A stretch of DNA of 64,000 nt from Halicephalobus mephisto (taxonomy: Eukaryota > Nematoda > Chromadorea > Rhabditida > Panagrolaimidae): assembly GCA_009193035.1 (NCBI GenBank), contig SWDT01000098.1:62001-126000 (forward strand), written 5' to 3'. Below, in pieces: positions 1 to 12,098 of this stretch (positions are counted from its first letter, which is position 1; every line of letters starts with the position of its first letter). The notes beneath the pieces were generated by a model. It was not told where the DNA came from. It made no database searches and saw only the letters and a program-made list of their open reading frames with translations. The translations under genes were made by a program, and so were the position numbers.

Positions 1-2319
1 TAGTTTTTATTGATTTCTCGAATAAGACCAGAAATCCTATGAACATCTCATACAGAGTACTGTATTTCCAGCTTCTTATGTATAGTTAAATGTCAGCTTA
101 AACACGTTTTCATTAATATCATGTATTCATAAATATATTGCGAAAAGTAGTCTTGGAATTTTCCCCGTCTCCATTTGTAGAATCGTGTGCATACCGGTTC
201 TACTAATCCCAATTTGCGTCACAAATCCGGCGAATCCGTTCTGCGCCAACATTCTGTTCTTATTTTTCCTGAACAAATTCTTCGGAAATGCATGCCCCAC
301 GTATCTATTCAAATTTAACTTCCTTCATGGCTTGACGTAGATTATCGTAATTCTGGATATAATTCAAAAATTTATGCTAGCACTAACTTTCAAGTGATTC
401 CTCAAATCCCTGGAAAAATGAACTAAATCCAGAAGGACCTACGTATACTCAGTCTGGCTCCCGAAATAGCATGCAAAGTCCGGAATTAGAAATCTAAATT
501 GGTCAATCCAGAAGAGATCCGGCCTGGATTAGACCATCTTACGCAAATGATAACACTTGTTTATCCAAACAGAAGTCCCTAATCTTTTTAAGGGCTATAA
601 AATAAAACAGAAACTTCTACAATGAAATCACAACTTTCATCTATTTCAGAATAATTGTGTTAATTACAACTCTCATGTCGTTTTGTTGTCAAATTTAACC
701 TGAAATTGAGTTGCTATGATGCAACTGACTCACTTTTGTAGGTTATACTGTGTGTTTTAGTTCACAGTAATTCAATTACCTCTTGTATTTATTGCGCTTA
801 TTTGTGCTAATGGTGAATTTAATTAATTACATTTCAATTTTGGATATATTAAGTAGATTGCGCCTACAGAATCCAGAAATAAATCTGTAGTCACATCCTG
901 ACCTACTGATAAGCAACTGAACGCAACCTAAGGTGTTTACCGATTAAGTCTGAGATTTTAAATACCCCTTGTCGGCGGGAATGAAATGCCATTTTGTTTA
1001 GTTTACAGAAATGACCAGAATGACCATCGCTGCTATTCCCTCAGGCGCTCACACACGGAAATTAAGCTGTCTGTCTAGGGTACATAATTATAAATAAGTA
1101 CAGTACACCGCGGTTTATACTCAATTTAATGTGTCCGGCAATTTGTCCGTGCTTCAGTGTACGTGAAAAATATACAACTTTAAAGAATTTTGATCTCTTC
1201 TTCCGCGACAAACAAGTACTCCCACGAGTCTAACCTGGAATTTCTTTATGATGTTTTCATGAAATACTGTGAGGTAGTTCTTCTCTTCACATGACCTCGT
1301 TAGACCAGACGATTAGCGAGGACTTTTTCTTCCGCTTTATAAAAGGAAGAGACAGACTTAGTAATTGGGCATTTATTTGACCTGGGGGCAGCTCCCCTCA
1401 GGCTTGAGGTGAACTGGGCGGGAAGCACAAGTATTATATAAATTAGCTTTAGTTTATAAATGTTATTGGGTTTTCTTTTGTGCGTGTAACTCTTGTCTAC
1501 AGAGTAAAAGTTGGATTTTAATCTGTTGAACTATTTATCCGTGCTCAGAACTGAGATGCACTTTTACTTTCTCACTTTGTTCTTTTTGTATTCAAAGTCC
1601 GCTTTAACGCCACCTGTTACTATTATTTTCATTGTAACACGGAATTTTCGAATTTCGCCGTACGTTCTGAGTTTTTATAAACATTTCTAAAAAACGGAAA
1701 CCCTTCTTGCTCTATCCTGATTTGTGGCAGCTTTTCTAAGACGAACCGACTTCTGTAGTATATCCGCTTCCAGAAAAACGAAGGTGTTTAGCCCTTGAAA
1801 ACAACTCCCACCTTCCTAATTATATTGCAGGAAGTAAAGCTAAAAAGCAAAGGTCAAGGGATCTGACAAGAATAGCTCTAGTCGTCCACCCTCATCTAAG
1901 CCGATTAGTTATCCTGGAAGCTCAGACTTTTCCCGGGTATTTTCATTTAAGGAAATGAAAGTGTTGTTAAGTGTAATTTCGAAGGAAGAAGCCACTATAG
2001 ATTGTTGCTTGTTTATTATGTTCTAAAATGTTGAAATTGCCGCGCGAGATGTTCCAGGTGATTAGGGGCGGGGCTTGTCCAGGTGTTTTATAAGGCCAAT
2101 GTGGTAGTAGTTTGGAATTGAGAGAACCTCCGCGAATCAGTTTTGAAATTCCGTGATCTTTGGCACCTTACGAGATTGTTCCAATTTCAGAATAAAGTTG
2201 TAGTTCACAAGTTATTCTCTGTACACATCAGGTTCCAACTGGACTTCAATCACGCCCCTGCCATCATTCACCGCCAAAAGGCCCACAATTTTGTTCAAGA
2301 ATCCAAGCCACAATCATCG
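1..2319. other. intergenic / upstream region of the nuclear receptor gene
   Basis: AT-rich spacer with no coding stretch I can support on either strand. The only ORF-like stretches are short, low in coding character and without splice context. The last few hundred bases probably hold the promoter and 5' leader of the receptor gene that follows. An upstream in-frame extension of the receptor frame back to about 2143 has no ATG, so this part may be untranslated leader. Confidence 0.5.
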
Positions 2320-4611
2320 ATGCTCCTTAGTCAGCAACCAATCTCTCGCTCAGTGTTCAACAACTACTATTATTCTGTTGAAACACATTCCCCTGCCAAC
2401 AACTACTCGCCATACAACAATTACCAGCCAGTCGTTTCTACCCAATGGTCGCCCTACCCTGACATGTCCGAGTTTCAAAGTTACAACTCGTTCAATCGGA
2501 GTAGCAGGAGCTCGAACAGCGACCTCAAAAGTATCGAGATAAAGACCGAGCAGCTCTCCCCCAGCTCCATCGATATTAATGGTCAGGACTCCTCGAGTAA
2601 CAGCACCAGCAACCCCTCCGACACCGGTCTTTACTCCAAATGTACAGTGTGAGTCTTCTGATTTCCTAGACTTCCTTATACAGACATAACTTTTGGTTTT
2701 TGGAATCCACTAGTTTAATGGCGAAACACCTGCTTAATTTTCCAGTCGTCTTACAAAATACCTCATTATTGTGTACATAGTAATGTCTAAGATTATTTCA
2801 GTTGTGACGATGTTGCGGATGGGTATCACTTTTCCGCGCTCTCCTGTGCCGCATGCAGCGCCTTCTTCAGAAGGTCTATCGCCGATCAGAAGACCTACGC
2901 CTGTGTCAGCAGGAACTGTAACGTGTCCATCAGTAAGTGTTTCACTAGTTTCGCTATAGTTCTCTACGCTGATCTATGGACAGGAATGTAACTGTCCTTA
3001 GGGACCTAAGGGATCAGAAATGCAGTTTATAATTATGCGCCGGAGATTTCTGGAAACTCACGTGGCAGCTTGTTTTGGTAATTTCTAGTAATTTCCACAC
3101 TGTTATTTTCATGAACCTCAGACGGTATTTCAACAACAAAAGTCAGACAGGGACAAAGAGACTAATGACCGACTAGGTACACGCAACATGGGGAACGTGA
3201 TGTTTTGTCGATTGTGGGGGCTATATTATTTCCCTAATATCCCTTTTTTAGATTCGAGGAAGCATGGTGTCATTTGCCGATATTGCAGATTTCAGAAATG
3301 CATACTTGCCGGAATGGCTCCGGATGGTGAGTTTTTTTTAGCTAATCCGTTAAAGACCAAAAATTGTCTATCAAAATACTTAAAGTCTCCTTTCAAAGTG
3401 ATTATCTCAAATTAATTACTTTAATCCCTTTACTCCCGCCGGATTATAGCTTTTCAAAAAGATCATCCAGGCAATTCTGAAAATCTAAGAAAAGTGTTTC
3501 AGAAGTTCAAGGTAAAAGAACTAAGCAAAATGGAGATTCCCCGGGATTATCTTCTCCGAGTTCTAGTGCTACTACAGCAACTTCGGCAACCCTCTACTTG
3601 CAGCAGACCACGGCTCGCCGATCATCCAAATCCAAGCAGATCGCGTCCAGGAACCTCCACGTGCCTCTGCTTACCGAGATCTCTGCTATTCGCCGGACTA
3701 TTGGTCAGAATCGCCTTAGCCCTGTAAGTTACGGGATACGATAGGATTACCAAAAAAGCCAAGTACAAAACTAAAAGCGATCTAATTTCATTCAGTAATT
3801 GCTCAGCGATACCAAGTAATCCTATAATTCTGCGATTACAGTAGTTCTTTTTTAGTACCAAGCAGCTGCGTATAGCCAGCGCACCATGTTGGCACGTGAA
3901 TTTCAAGTTTACAGAACCTTTCTTGAAGGAGTCAATTCCTTGAATGGGATTATAAGTGTCTCAGAACATTGGAAAAATGTAAGTCTGTATTTACGATTAC
4001 AAACTTGAAATGCCAAGTTACAGTCGATACAGTCCAAAAACTGCTTCCTAATTTGGGTTATCTTTGAGTCCGTTCAATCGACCCTCAGGTTTGGCGGGAT
4101 CCAGACGAACCGGATCTACTTCGGAGACATGACTTCCGTCGACATCGACCCTTGCAGTCTAGCGAGGTACTTCAGTGACGGAAATGCGAGAGACGCCTCT
4201 AGTCTCGCGCGCTTCGCCCATCCAGCCCTACAGTACTTCACAGCCAATCTCTGTCGCTCCATTCAGAATATGCGGTTAGATGAAAAGGAATCAGCAGCTC
4301 TAATTGGCCTTTTGCTTCTTCATCAAGGTTTGTATTTTTCACTTGTTTATCACTGAGATTATCTTAAACCCCAAAGTCGCCCCTAATCCCCTCTTTTGAT
4401 TCTACTTATCCTATATTAAGTGGTTTCAGTCAAATCCATGCAGGCAAGTATCCTGAAGCAACAGATATTCAAGGAGCTTGGGGACCACTACCGGAGCTCC
4501 GAGACAGATGCCTCAATCAAACTCGCCAACATTGTCCTCATCCTCTCCACTTTCGACGAGACTTTGCTCAAGGCCAATGAATTCCTTTGTTGTTGGGATC
4601 TTCTTTTATAA
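2320..4611 (+). CDS. nuclear hormone receptor, nematode supplementary (SupNR/HNF4-derived) type
   Basis: Ligand-regulated type transcription factor acting in the nucleus. I read seven exons: 2320-2648, 2802-2932, 3252-3326, 3503-3723, 3856-3978, 4069-4327 and 4430-4611, giving 439 residues. An N-terminal Ser/Asn/Tyr-rich activation-type region precedes a two-zinc-finger DNA-binding domain. Finger 1 begins KCTVCDD and carries the P-box CAACSAFFRR, typical of nematode SupNRs rather than the CEGCKGFFRR form. Finger 2 contains CRYCRFQKC followed by ILAGM. A Ser-rich hinge leads to a helical ligand-binding domain (FGGIQTNRIYFGDM, IVLILSTFDE) ending in CCWDLLL, a plausible AF-2 helix. The first ATG in the open frame is at 2320, and the acceptor of exon 6 is TTTGAG rather than TTTCAG. 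The DNA-binding domain is clear, but I cannot assign an nhr number. Confidence 0.88.
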
Positions 4612-7142
4612 CTCCCAGATGCCATATCTGACAAAACTAAAATTAACAGTGTTGCGTTTTCGCTTAATTATTTGTTGTCGTTTAGTTACCTCGCAAGAAC
4701 GTCAAGAGTAAAATAGACAGTTTCCCTCTGATTATTCTCAATTCACAAGTAAATGGTGTATATTTAGTACAATAAGCTTGAAATTATGTCATGACGAAAT
4801 TTCCATAATAACAAGGTTGGTGATTCATCTGCTAAGTCTCGTCTAGTCCTTGGGGACGGCATCACGATACAGCTGGCTCCACATTGTGGTCCTGGCATTA
4901 CCAGCCGTCTATTCATACTACATGACTCGAACTGCTCTACCCATATTTCGGAAAATGAACTCAATGTCTACCTGCCAAAAGATAATTAATCCCAGAATTT
5001 AAATGGCAATTGAGTGTACTATTAATCTTACGGTAAAGACTCAGATGAGTTAATATCTATTCTGGCAGACTGAATGAGTCTCTCCCCTGCTATTAAATGC
5101 CGTTGTAATTCTAGGATTAAAGAGTTAACTACTCACTGGCATTTGAAAGCTTGACCATGCGTTGCTTGAGTACTTTCTAGACATGTAAGTGACTAGGTTT
5201 AAGATTTAATCTGAGGGACTTGGACACAAATTACCAGTCAGATTTAAAAAATGAATACTATTTTAAATTACTCAAAAATGTAACTTAGTGTAATTTATAA
5301 TTGTTGTGTTAAGTGTACACTTGATCTAAGAACAAAGTTGAAAATTAAAAAGTCAGGTGAAAACTTTAAATCTGGCTAATTTCTATAGGAAGGGATCTTT
5401 GCCCAGGTGAGCTCGAATATAAATAGAAACACGTCAATAAGTAAACAATTAATTTCGATTATAAAATAACAAATATTACGTAGTAAATTCTATCAATTAT
5501 CAGTACGTCCAAAAATATTAAAAAGTAGCTCGTAACGTTGCAGCTATTTCAAGAGGACTAAAGTGGTTAATACAAAAAATAATATTCCAGCACGTGTTTC
5601 GTAAAAAATAAAAGTAGCCTGTTTTTGCAGAAATTTGAAGTTTAGAATCTTCTCTGTGGATTAGCAGGAGACGATGATCATAAAACATTTATGGGTGAAA
5701 ACAATAATCAGAAAAGTAGTTGCTGATTGTTTATTTGAGAAAAAAGGAGGGATTTTAATAAACGGATGGCCTTAGAGAATAACATGTGACTACAAATTTG
5801 CACTTGCTACTTTGCAGAATTTTGCACTTTTCCAAAATAAAACTTTGCTATAAAACGATTCTTCAAAGTAAAAGTTGATTTTTGAATCGTAAGGAAATGG
5901 AGGATAAAATAATTAGGAAACGGTAGTTTGAAGTTGGTAATTGCCGAAGGGAAAAAACTTGTATTGCGAAATGATGACTCTAGATGTTAGATTTGACAAA
6001 GGATGTTGGTATTCAAAGAACCAATGATAAATTTTTGGCAAAAGGGTGTATAAGACTTGTTCGTAATAGTACAACTGTTCCTTTAGTCCCCATTGAAGAT
6101 AAATTTTTTATTCATGACCGATTAGAACACTACAGTAATCTGCTTAAGTCATTCTGATTCCGGAGCTTTGGCTTTAGAGATTTGGAATTTTCTAATTCTC
6201 CGATTTAATTTAGTAATAAAACTCGCATCCTGTGAATGATGAAATGTATGAGCACAAAATTTGATCACTAACGTATTTTTTAGCTTCTTACTGTCGTCCA
6301 TATGGTTATAAGCATTTCCGTTTTTGGCATTTAAGAAAGTATCGAATAGCTTCTGAATGTTGTTGCTGTTAGTAAATCAATCTTTTTACTATTTACTCCA
6401 ACATATTTTTAAAAGTTACTTCAGAATATAATGATTCAAGTGTTCGTTGGAGGAACCATCTTTCTAATGAAAAAGCTCATTTCAAGATTATCCTCTTTGG
6501 GAAGAAAGATTCCAAAGATCTGTTTTTTAAGAAGGCTCATCGGAGAATTATTCTTCTGATTATTCCATTAATATTGAAAACAGTCTCAGATGATCGGGTT
6601 ACTCATTTTACTGAACATATAATTTGTTTAAAAATTTCATTCAAGGAACTAAATATTTCCCCTCGCAAATGAATAATATATTTTGTTTTTTAATGGAAAT
6701 ACGTCTGAAGGATTACAGTCTCCTGAAATAATCCGCAACAAATGTTTATAGTCTGTCATAATTAAGCATCATGCAAGAATTTTTTCAAATGGCATGAACA
6801 GTTCGAAAATTTGAGTATTTAATTTTCCTTAAATAAGTGTCCATTTTATAATCGATTCATTACGGGAAAAATTAAGACAAAGGTTACATATACGGTCCAT
6901 TTATTGGCTTTTTGTCGATGAAAGGTCTTCCAGCTAAATACATTCATCATAATAAGTATCGGAACCAGTCCTTGAGGCATCTAAATGTCTGGTTTTATTG
7001 ATGTTGATAAAATTTAAAAGTGCTTTTATATTTTTAATATTTAATTTCCAATCCATGCTCAAGACATTTATTTTCTTTACGATTTAAAAAAAATTATCTC
7101 CAAATACCGTTGAGAAAACTTGAGACTTTCAAAGTGAAAATA
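4612..7142. other. long intergenic region with one orphan coding-like stretch
   Basis: About 2.5 kb of AT-rich DNA. Between 4852 and 4991 (+) an acceptor-like TCTCGTCTAG is followed by an open frame with normal codon use, containing WLHIVVLALP and MTRTALPIFRKM and ending in TAA. It could be an alternative last exon of the upstream nuclear receptor or a relic. I could not join it to exon 7 in phase. A CTACAGTA octamer lies at 6130-6137. Nothing else is supportable. Confidence 0.4.
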
Positions 7143-9040
7143 TTATAAAATCTGGTGAAGAGCAGAAGTCATGAGATTGATGTCAGATCTGAGGGAATTC
7201 ATCGCGAGCATCAGAGACCTCTTGTTGTTGAGGACCTCCACGCATTCAGTGTAGGGGTTGTAGCGGACCACAAACGGTTTATTCATGCTGTTAGTGAAAG
7301 TCCTGGAACGACTCGACTATCTTCGAATGATTAGGAAGAAAAGACTGACCTTAGTTTTTGCTGGGCTTCATCAAAGTTTCTGGTGAAAAAATAAGCGTTT
7401 TGGAAGGTCGTGATGAGACACTCTTGCTGGATGACCCTGTCTGGGTCAAATCGGATGATTTCTGATTTCCCTTCTACTGCATGCTGGAGTTCCCCAGCCG
7501 AGGATAGAAGACCAGCCCCGTAAACTTTGTACTTTGGTTTGTTGGTGATACGATCGTGGCCTACAGTACAAAGTCCAAATTCAATGGAGAAGAAGTACAG
7601 AGTGGCCAGTTTCTTCAGGTCGTCTTCACTAGCCCCAAGACTGGCGAGTCCGATTTCTTGGGAGAACTGGGCAAAGTCGGGGTTGGCAAAGAGGGCCATG
7701 TGACCCATTAACTCGTGAACAGTGTCCCTGGAAACGAAATAAGTTGACAACGTTGAACAAAACCAAAGTTACGGTTCAGGGGTGTAGAAGGGGTCAGCGT
7801 GATGTCGGACATATTGAGTGCAGTTGAAAACGCGAAAAGCCAGTCCTGCCAGGAAGTCCCTGGCACTCAGATAACCAGCCACTGGTCTTAGACGAAATCC
7901 TGTCTTCACTAAAATTGAATTTCACTGAGGTTTGTTGGAATTATTCCATCTTACTCTTTAGGAAGTTCGAAATGTCCTCCAACTGCGGGATGTTGTCAGC
8001 AGAGTACCCACAGTGCTGCTCGAGCAACTCAAAGTTCTCCAGATACTCCGAACAAGCGTGTTTCAGATGAAGTTCCCTCAATTTTCTGTAGATAACCCCC
8101 CAGGTGGTTTTCTCGCTCTCTGTGTACTCGATCCTCGGAATTGGCTGTCCTCTGTAAATTTGGACTGTCCATTTACTACTGTAAAACCAGAAACCCACTG
8201 TTTGTAATTGAGAGCAATATCAGCAAACATCATCCTCCTCTTTCTGTATTCCTCGTCTTTGAATCCCTGTAACGGTTGGATAAAACACAAATATTCGTGG
8301 AAGACTCACAGGATGATCCGCATCGAGTCCAGCTCCATACATAATGACTCTCTTGGAACAGATATCGAGATCGTAGATAGACATAGGGAACCAAACTGAC
8401 CCACTCAGCGCATCGATGGATCCGGGGTCACTGGGGTCCGCCGCCCCCTTGGGAATGAGGGTTCTAGTCAATTCAGTCACCTCGAATCCAGCGAGGGTCA
8501 AGTTCTCAACCACAGAATCATCGGTGAAATCCACCTCCAGCTCGAGGAAGACTTCTATTTGGTTGGTTGCTTTGGATTTGGGGTCTCGCGATTCCATGTG
8601 CTTAATCTTTGTCGATGTCTGAAGACAACTTGAGGGGTATTTTAAACTTTTGTGAAAAGATTACCGGAAGAGCTTTGAGGACTTCCTGGAAGTTGGTACT
8701 ATTTCTGGGTGTTCTCACAATTATCGTAATATTCTTTTGTCCATCTTCCTCAGTTTCGTCAATAGTCTGTTCGTTCTGAAATAAGCCGGAAACGGAAAAT
8801 TAACTTTTTTAACTAGTCAAATAACGCACCTTGATGGACCTAATATCGTCTTCAGGGAAGAAAGGCATTCCAACACTGCCACTTCGACGGAATCTTCTTT
8901 TGAACTCTTCCACTGGTTTCTCCGACCTAAAAGAGATAAGTCCTGATTTGATAAAGACTGATAAAGTCCCACTTATTGCTCATAGTTCGAGTAGCAGCGG
9001 GTCGATTGTTGTAGTAGAGGAACTTCATCCCTGCAGCCAT
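7143..9040 (-). CDS. tph-1: tryptophan 5-hydroxylase (serotonin synthesis)
   Basis: Biopterin- and iron-dependent aromatic amino acid hydroxylase that converts tryptophan to 5-hydroxytryptophan, the rate-limiting step of serotonin synthesis in serotonergic neurons. Nine exons on the minus strand: 9040-8973, 8926-8830, 8775-8665, 8618-8310, 8266-8199, 8151-7955, 7908-7773, 7727-7350 and 7302-7143, giving 507 residues. The N-terminal regulatory ACT-like part is followed by [16 protein letters not shown], the substrate-domain segment [14 protein letters not shown], then [19 protein letters not shown]. The iron-ligand motif is VHELMGHM and the pterin-side segment is [16 protein letters not shown]. 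The insert before [10 protein letters not shown] and the C-terminus [10 protein letters not shown] fit TPH-1 rather than PAH-1 or CAT-2. The paralogue choice rests on remembered sequence, while the enzyme family is certain. Confidence 0.95.
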
Positions 9041-9953
9041 TTTTAGCGATTAATGATCAATGTGAAGGTTATCTACAAAGAAAAATTACTTTATTATCTC
9101 CAGAAATAACATAAAACAGATATCATTCGAAATCAGAGGATACTGTAAAGTCAGAGCTCTTGTTTTTGTTCACAACTTTACAGTTGATCCCTGAAATGAT
9201 CAACTCGCCTAATATAACCTGTAGTCCCTCTTGAAACCCGAAATATTTACCCCGATTTCATTGGAATCATCTAAAGTAAAAACCACGCCATTCCAAACCT
9301 GTCGGAAGCGTGTTCTGGAAATTTCTTCCAGAACCTTCTCCTTTTAGAGCTTCCAATCCTAATATCATATTCAGGATCGTTAATTGTGTAAATACTCCCA
9401 GGAATGGAAAACGCTCGTTTTTTCGAGATATTCATGTAAATTGAAGCGGGGAACAATGAAAGCCGAGCCATAAATCAGAAGGAAAGTGGGTGGATTAATG
9501 TTGTTAGCTTGTTTCTTGGAGAATATTCTTTTTCGAGAGGATGGAGAGAACCAATTACGAAAGAGATTCCCAAGATTTCTCCTCATTAGCTTCTGTTTAC
9601 CAGCTTCCTGGGAAGGAACCTGTGAGAGTTTTTTTGGAAGAATTACGTAGTTGTTGCAATTACCATCAGGGGACAATTATAGACGAGAGTGAATTTGAGT
9701 TAATTTTCGAGGTGAAAGGGTGACAAGCTCTGGAGAGACGGCAACCGAACAAGAAAACATTTCTTCACTTTGAAAACCTTGTAAATTAACAAACCTTGGA
9801 AAATCCAATTCATGGCTAATGTAAAAGCTAAACAACTTTGTTTACTAAACACATGATTAAATCAAATCCACAGAGATCCTGACACAAACCATGGTTACAG
9901 TACGGTTACAAGTATTAGTGATTAATAGATAAAATCCGATTTCCAAACAAAGT
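9041..9953. other. intergenic, probable tph-1 promoter region
   Basis: Lies immediately upstream of the minus-strand tph-1 start and should contain its neuron-specific promoter. Short ORFs of 60-66 codons occur on both strands (for example 9271-9471 minus) but lack convincing splice or homology support. I see no recognisable binding site that I can defend. Confidence 0.4.
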
Positions 9954-10259
9954 TTATTGAACAGGAACTTGTCTGATGCTTCTACAGGGAAGAGCGGTGA
10001 AGAAGCACAGGAGATTCTTGTTGCTCTTCATTTTCGGAACCTGGGGTGGTAGGGAAAAGTTCTTGAAGATCGATCTTACTGATCGTAACTTCGCACTTCT
10101 TTTCTGGGACTTAAAAGGAGAATCAACAGGGATCATGGTATCGGTCTCGTAGTCATACTGTCTCTGAACTGGTGGAGGAGGAGTCACTTGGAGCAATGTG
10201 AAGGTTGATGAGACTGTAAATAGGCTGAATAGGACTAAAATGATAGAATAATGCTCCAT
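9954..10259 (-). CDS. small secreted neuropeptide-like precursor with allatostatin-C-like ring
   Basis: A single-exon ORF of 101 residues. The chosen ATG at 10259 sits just after a TTTCAG acceptor, suggesting trans-splicing. Residues 1-20 (MEHYSIILVLFSLFTVSS) form a typical signal peptide. A dibasic site (SQKR) about residue 46 is followed by a basic stretch, then near the C-terminus LLCFFTALPCRSIRQ. The spacing Cys-x6-Cys with aromatic residues after the first Cys resembles the disulphide ring of arthropod allatostatin C and, more distantly, somatostatin-type peptides. The mature peptide is not obvious because the cleavage sites around the ring are single basic residues. The stop codon is embedded in an AATAAA poly(A) signal. 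Seen directly: signal peptide, basic sites and the two cysteines. Inferred: a secreted signalling peptide. Confidence 0.65.
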   Translation of the reverse strand: MEHYSIILVLFSLFTVSSTFTLLQVTPPPPVQRQYDYETDTMIPVDSPFKSQKRSAKLRSVRSIFKNFSLPPQVPKMKSNKNLLCFFTALPCRSIRQVPVQ

Positions 10260-12098
10260 GGTACCCTGAAACCGGTATCTTAGAGAAATAATCTGGTAAA
10301 GCCCGTACATCAAAGACCCTTTTAAAAACGTATTTCTAGACGATTAACTGTAATGGATAAATCCAGGTTTACGAAATACACCGGATGTATCAAAAATCTG
10401 GGACCAAAAACATACTATACTTTAATGAAAGACTTTAAAATTGGAGCACGAGGTAGATTGGGTCGTGAAGTGTACAAAATGAAAAACAATAAAAACTAAT
10501 TTAAAAAATAAAACCAATTTAAAAAATAAATTAATTAAAAAAGTAAATACCAGGAATAATCTATTAGAAAAACAAACTAGCGCTTGCCTACGAATAATCA
10601 AATATATATTATTTTTATTTGATTACTCATTAGATGATAGGATTGTAGTCAAAACATCTCAAGGAAATTATAAATTCGGGATATGAAGGAATTAGGAACC
10701 GTAAGAACCTTAGAGATGTGGATCTTGACCTTCAACAGAAATAATTAATTCTACTATTTGATCCAAGTATTTGATAATTTCACTCCAAAATATTAAAAAT
10801 GACTATAATGGCTTAAGGAATTATTATTTTTGTTTTTAAAGCAATCATAAAGTATAAAAACATGATTACGTTTAAGCAGGAAGATCGTTTCCAAATCTAC
10901 ATCTATCCAAAAGGAACAATTTGTTTTTCGAAAGATGAAGGAACTAAAACATGCTGCAAAAGGATAAATAAGAAAAGTAGAAATACATTTTGAAACGACT
11001 TTGTCACTTTTACAAAGTAATCTAAATCTTTCATTATTATAGCTCCTACAAATATTCCACAAAAAATCTACCTTCATAGATAATATTTCTATCATATATG
11101 GCTTCTGTTTGATAAAAAAATTAATCTTTTCATTCTTAAGATTAGATAACATGCCATTCGACTATAAATAGGAAATCTGGATTTCTTCTATCCCTTACTG
11201 TTATGGATTATTTCCCATTTTGAACGGAAATTGCAAAACAGCTAATAATACAAAGTATCTGAAGAACAATCTTCTTTGAACATTTCAAATATTAAATGAA
11301 TACTGACAACTTTTCGGAATTTTCCCTTTGTTGCCTTCAGATGGCTTCGTTATTTTTATAATCCAAAAGTCATGTAAAACTAAATGTTAATTTTCTCAGG
11401 AAATAAAAGAGCTTCATTCTTCCAGAATGAGTCAACTGAACTTAGGAAGAAAATTTCAAAAAGTGGAAACCTTACGTGACATGGAAGAATTTTCTATGAC
11501 AATAAATTTTCTTTGAAAGTCATTCTTAGTTTCGTAATTTTTGATATCTAACAAATTGATGAACTCTGCGAATTCTAATAAAAAGCAATTATAAAAATTC
11601 GTACAATATTCACTGCACAAAATTTTGGTTGTACGACAGATGCCCCCAGCGATATTTCCTCCCCTTCGACTCGCGCTGGTTTCGAAATTCTCTTGGAATT
11701 AATTTTTCTCTATTTAACTAGGATGTCAAGTTAGTCCAACTACCAAGTAACTGGCGTAAAAACGAAAGAAACACATCTTGCGAAATGGGGGAAGTGCCGC
11801 TGGGGAGCACCTGTCGCACAGTCGAAATTTCAAATTTGGACTTTCTTAAGACGCTGTATGTATTCAGTGGAAATGCTATAATGTTCAAATGCAAATCAAA
11901 GCATGACTGAACTGAATGGCGCACTTTTCTCAAAAAATCTCGGAAAAACTAACGCTAACAGCTGTTCCCGACTCTGGAGACCATCATTGATCGACTTTCG
12001 TCCCAGCTGAGGTCAGGCTTGTTTGGATTTAATTTTATTATCTCTAAATAGCTACTATTAGCTTTATCTCTGATAACCTTATTTAATTCATCGCTGAA
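10260..12098. other. intergenic, AT-rich, nothing recognised
   Basis: About 1.8 kb. A 119-codon open frame on the minus strand (10793-11152) is rich in Phe, Asn, Lys and Ile and looks like random AT-rich sequence. The 11640-11940 stretch is less AT-rich but its frames are interrupted and show no domain. The final 100 bases precede the TRAIP-like gene. Confidence 0.4.

Noticed and set aside
10793..11152. 119-codon minus-strand ORF
   Set aside because: Dominated by Phe, Asn, Lys and Ile codons typical of AT-rich spacer. No ATG context, splice sites or domain.
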